DNA from: Setoptus koraiensis
Lineage: Eukaryota > Arthropoda
Reading direction: 5' to 3'
Assembly: GCA_048013815.1 (NCBI GenBank)
Contig: CM106586.1
Location: 8,184,001-8,248,000, forward strand
DNA length: 64,000 nucleotides
Shown: piece by piece, positions 60,101 to 64,000 of the stretch
How the letters are laid out: every line of letters begins with the position of its first letter
Numbering within the stretch: the first letter of the stretch is position 1
Made by a program: the position numbers and the translations under genes
The notes under the pieces: generated by a model
What the model was told of the DNA's origin: nothing
Databases searched by the model: none
Seen by the model: only the letters and a program-made list of their open reading frames with translations

Positions 60101-63100
60101 TTTTGTGCAATTATTTGATGTGAAAAACAATTACTGTTCTGGTTAGATATATGCTAGTCAGGTTCTCGTGCGTAGACAATATATAAGACGTCTCATCTCA
60201 TTTTGCTGGTTCGAAAGATTTGTGCATCTAATTAATTATGACAGGCTACATCAATATAAGTTAATAGTGTATGCTTAATTGGAGGAGATCAGAGTTAGGC
60301 GTACACAGCATTGTATATCAACTATCAAAGATTGGAACATTGTTGATGACATTGTGTTTGACAATTAAGTGAGTTAGTGAGTATAACAGTTAATCTGTAA
60401 AAGTTTTTAGAGAGAGAGAGAGTGTGAGAGAGAGGGAGAGGGAGAAAGCGATATTTTTGTTGTTGTAGAAGCTAGTCAGTAGATTGAATTATTAGGAAGC
60501 CTCGTTAAAATATCACATATGCTGGTTTTATAGCCAGGGACACAAGATGATTCAGTGACCGAAGCACGTTATGATTATGGTGGAAAACTCAATGAGTAGC
60601 TAGAGTTTTCCTTGCCACAATAATTTGAATGAATATGCCATAGTAATGACGCATGAATTGATTACAAACAGTTTTTGATAATCTGTCTGTGACTACGTAC
60701 TTTGTTCAACGTAGGTCTCGGTATGATTACTGGGAAACAATCCAGTGGCACCTGTTGAAGAATATATAGTGTTATGAGAATTTATCGCATTCACTTGCAG
60801 AGAAACAAGCAGAATAGGTGAAACACATTCAATTGAATATTACTTACCGGTGGATAACAGTTTCCCTTTCCACCATGTTGGATCCTCATTCTTCGATAAT
60901 ACTAATATAACATCACCCTGCTCAAAGCTCAACTCGTCATCATGCTGAGCTGTGAACCGGAAACAGGCGACAACTTTTTCTATACCTTCGTTTTTAACGG
61001 TTGCATGAAATAATAACAGTGGATTAGTAAAATGAATATAGTGCGACGAACAAACTAATGAGCTACCGGTAAATGAATTGAGAAGATAAAATCAAGATTA
61101 ACTCACCTTTGATGTCAGCTGAATCACTACTAGAGGTAGATTGTTTGCTCTGAGTTGTTTGGTCAGCTTGAGAACTTAGCGGTTTGACGTAGCTCGCCGG
61201 AAACCATCCGAATTGCTTCTTCTTGCCTTTAATCTGAATCTCACCCTCCCACCAACCACTGTCCATCTTTCGTCTAATAAGAACCAGCTGTCCTTTTTCC
61301 AGACTCAACTGCTCAGGACCTAGCGCTCTGTAACTTGCAACCACTGTTGCTACTTCCGGTTTTTTAGTACGTGATTTCTGGATGGAGAATATTCATAAAA
61401 TAGTTAGTCTAGTTGAATTTCTAGTGATTGGTCAAATAATAATGAGAGTGAGTATAAGATTTGGAGAGATTTCAGAATATCAAAGCACCTTTGAGCGTAG
61501 ACTGCCGACAGAACTCATTCGTTGTAGACACTAATTTAGTAGTTTTGTGATCATGGTCAAAGTTGAAGGATAGTAAATGATTACATGTTAGTTAGAGCAC
61601 TTGTTAGTTAAGGAGAGTATTCAAGATAATCATAACGAAACTTACACCACCACCCACTACGGATTGTTGTGAAGTTGGTGACGCGACTTTTACTGGAGCT
61701 GCTTTTTGTGTTGCTATAGACGCTGAGGAAACTTCTTTATCTGTTGACTCAGTGAGTTGTCGAGATGGACTTGTTTTAGGAGGATTTGTCTCTGAACTAG
61801 TCTCAGGTTTGTTGTTAGTGGTGTTAGTTTTGTGTGCTTGTTGTTGCTGCAGGATATGAGATTGAAACAAAATAATTAGCAAGCGGTTTGATTTTAGTCG
61901 GAAGAATTCATGAAAAAATAAAAGCATCTAAAGTAACACAGTGCTCAGTTATTATTAGCCTGAATACAAAAAGCCACTTACTAAAACCTCGCTTGCTTCA
62001 ATGGGCTTAACATAGTTAGAAGGAAACATCCCTAGTCGTGCTGGATTGCCGATAATTTCTCCTGTCCACCAGTCACCCTCCTTCTTCAGTATTTTGATAT
62101 ACTCATCTGAAGTGAACGCCAAGTCTCCAGTCTCAGTTGATTCGAACGGGTATAGAGTTAAACAGAATTCATCGTTTAAGTTGATCTTGTCGAAAACTTC
62201 TTTCATATCGTCCATAGAAGATTGGGCAAGCGATTGTTTGAGATCAGACACTAGACCTGCTTCAACTACAGTGGTAGCAGCTGAAGAAGGAGATGGGTCA
62301 CTGTTGCTTGTAGCATTGGAATCCTGACGTTTGTTTGGATCAGCAAATGTTTGGCCAGCCACCGATCCTTTCCCTTGTTTGATATTGGAAAAAGATAAAT
62401 TGTCTCCTATCTGACTGAAACTATCAAAACCAAAAGTGTCTGCGCCTGCTTGTTGTGTATCTTTTGTCGCAATTGGTTGACCAAAGGGATCTTGATTCGG
62501 TAACTTGTCATCATTTAATTTCTCCACATAGGCTTCAGGAAACCAACCAGTTTGGCCATTGAGTTCACCAGAGAGCCAACCAGGTTCAGTCAGGGTATCT
62601 ACGGCGGCTATGACATCTCCCGGATTGATAGTTAGTTCATCGATGTTTCTAGCCTCAAATGCGTACAAGGCTTTGTAAGTGACACCTGTCTTGTTTACAC
62701 CAGGTTTAGAAGGTTGGGCCTGTTTAGCAACTTGATCGGAATTGCCCCAAGAGTCCTCACTTGATTTGGTGTTCCAGATGGCATCAGGATCTTGAGCCTG
62801 GATTTTACTTTGTTTGACATATTCTTCCCTGAGAACTTTAGCCTTTTCTAGGGTCTCTCGATAGACTTTGTATGCTTCAGTGGCCGCATCAGTCTGTGCT
62901 TGCAGTTTATCGATTGTTTCTCTCAGGATTACTTTATTAGTCTCGAATTCTTTGGCTTTTCTTTCTTTCTCTTTAATCAATTCATTTATTTTATCCTTCA
63001 TTTGTTGTATCGAAGCCTGCTTAGCTTGGATTGCTTGTAAATCTAGTTCATTTTGCGCAGAGTTCGGCACCAAGTTCAGGTCCCTTGCTATTGCCACTAG

Positions 63101-64000
63101 GTTGGTTTCTTCTTTCTCCAAAAATGCCATTCTATCAACTAAAGCTTTGATTTGAGCTCTAAGCGAAGTAATCAGACCCATTTTTGTATCTCGATCTGAT
63201 CTCATGTTGTCAATTTTGGATTTTTTATCTGAAACAAGCATTCTGGTTGCGTTAAGACTTCCCCGAATGTTGTCATATTGTTCATTCAATCTTTCCATAT
63301 CTAAGGATAAATTTTGTTTCTGAGTTTTGAGGTGGATCATTGCCTCTTGAGCAGTTTGACTTTGAACAAGAAGTTCTTGCTGGCGTAAAGTCTCGAGCTC
63401 AGCCATCCTTTGCCTCTCTAGTTCACGACGAGCTTGCTCCCGTTTGTCCAATTGTTGACGTTTTTGCTCTTCTTTTTCCGCCTCTAGCAGTCTGTTCTTT
63501 TCTTGTAGCCTACTGAGTTCTTCTAGACGCTTCTTTTCGGCCTCTGATCTAAGCTTCTCTCTTTTTTCAGCTTCTTCTCTATCTTTGCGTTGTCTGGCCT
63601 CCTGTTCATGGCGTTGTTGTTCCAATAGTTGCAATCTGCGTCTCTCAAGCTCTGCTTGTCCTTTCTCAAAATTTTCACGTCGTTTGTCTTCGAATGTATT
63701 GTTGCCGAGGACGCTTTTAGAGGACGAGGCTGACCCAACTGATTCAGAACCATCTAAGCCTGCTGCCTCATCAATGGCAGCTGACGAAGAAACTGAACCA
63801 GACGAAACAACAGAGGCCACACTAATAGATCTTGTTCGTCTGTAGGATGGCGGTATGAGGTCAGCTGGTAATTCAGTTGGTAGCTTTTTGCCAGATTTAA
63901 CGAAATCCGTGAGATGCATAGCGAGTAAGAACTCCTCTCTCGTCAGCTGACCATCGCTATCAATATCTGATAAGTCCCAAATCTGGGCTAGAATATTTTG
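57117..64000 (-). CDS. ITSN1: Intersectin, long (Rho-GEF) form; 5' end outside window
   Basis: Endocytic scaffold that links clathrin coats, dynamin and actin. Exons, 5' to 3': 61982-64000 (partial), 61646-61846, 61107-61377, 60848-60985, 60701-60751 and 57117-59554; all phases agree, 1705 aa in the window. Order: end of EH2 ([18 protein letters not shown], calcium-loop type), basic Ser linker, long coiled coil, SH3 ([15 protein letters not shown]…[11 protein letters not shown]), SH3 ([16 protein letters not shown]…[11 protein letters not shown]), SH3 ([17 protein letters not shown]…[11 protein letters not shown]), SH3 ([18 protein letters not shown]…GLFPSN), then DH ([36 protein letters not shown]), PH, and C2 ([14 protein letters not shown]). 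C2 carries a Ser/Asn-rich insert. Fly Dap160 lacks the DH-PH-C2 module. The acceptor of the fourth SH3 exon (60985, or 60979) is weak. Confidence 0.93.
59555..60700 (-). other. Intersectin intron before the DH-PH-C2 exon
   Basis: 1146 bases between the donor AAA|GTACGT and the acceptor ATCTTAG|. It is much longer than the other intersectin introns (96-269 bp) and holds a (GA)n run near 60410-60445. This is the junction where long and short forms differ in vertebrates, so it is a plausible alternative-end site. No alternative stop exon was identified. Confidence 0.75.

Noticed and set aside
1-64000. tRNA, rRNA and CRISPR signals
   Set aside because: Looked for B-box-like GTTCGA contexts and spaced repeats. 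Hits such as 14237 and 38050 lack cloverleaf partners, and no CRISPR-type array exists.

Overview
The window is nuclear DNA from a eukaryote, most likely an arthropod and probably a chelicerate such as an acariform mite. The evidence is AT-rich sequence, GT..AG introns mostly 80-130 bp long, many (CA)n, (GA)n, (TA)n and (CAA/CAG)n microsatellites, and glutamine/asparagine-rich insertions in otherwise conserved animal proteins. The gene set is animal: l(2)gl, an ELOVL elongase, MRPS27, UBE2H, a Not-type homeobox gene, GPS2, XRN2/Rat1, COX10, mitoguardin, COX6C, BDP1 and intersectin. The species is inferred from overall style; no single marker proves it.

Layout. 1-80 appears to be the 3' end of a plus-strand gene. 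722-2251 (minus) is an unrecognised gene. 4071-21759 (plus) is l(2)gl in three exons, split by a 13.5 kb first intron that holds microsatellites and a decayed antisense coding stretch. 24927-26482 (plus) is a five-exon ELOVL gene. 28504-29886 (plus) is MRPS27. 30074-31405 (minus) is a Q-rich unknown gene. 35820-36365 (plus) is single-exon UBE2H. 37174-39927 (minus) is a two-exon Not-like homeobox gene whose short second exon I identified by splice phase. 40.6-43.6 kb is a GC-richer stretch, dense in inverted repeats and minisatellites and without a recognisable gene. 45083-45219 is a broken copy of the homeobox. 46059-48494 (minus) is a GPS2-like gene with a very long polyQ tract, and a 39-codon ORF lies upstream of it.

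49.3-64 kb is compact: an unrecognised three-exon gene, a C-terminally short XRN2, COX10 overlapping mitoguardin tail to tail in coding sequence, COX6C, BDP1, and the 3' part of intersectin with its Rho-GEF module (the 5' end is cut by the window).

The genes do not form one pathway. Four act in mitochondria: MRPS27 (translation), COX10 and COX6C (cytochrome oxidase heme and subunit), and mitoguardin (outer membrane). Three of these four are adjacent at 52.6-55.5 kb. The strongest candidates for something undescribed are the decayed homeobox copy, the antisense pseudogene in the lgl intron, the hairpin-rich GC island, the 39-codon ORF, and the truncated XRN2.
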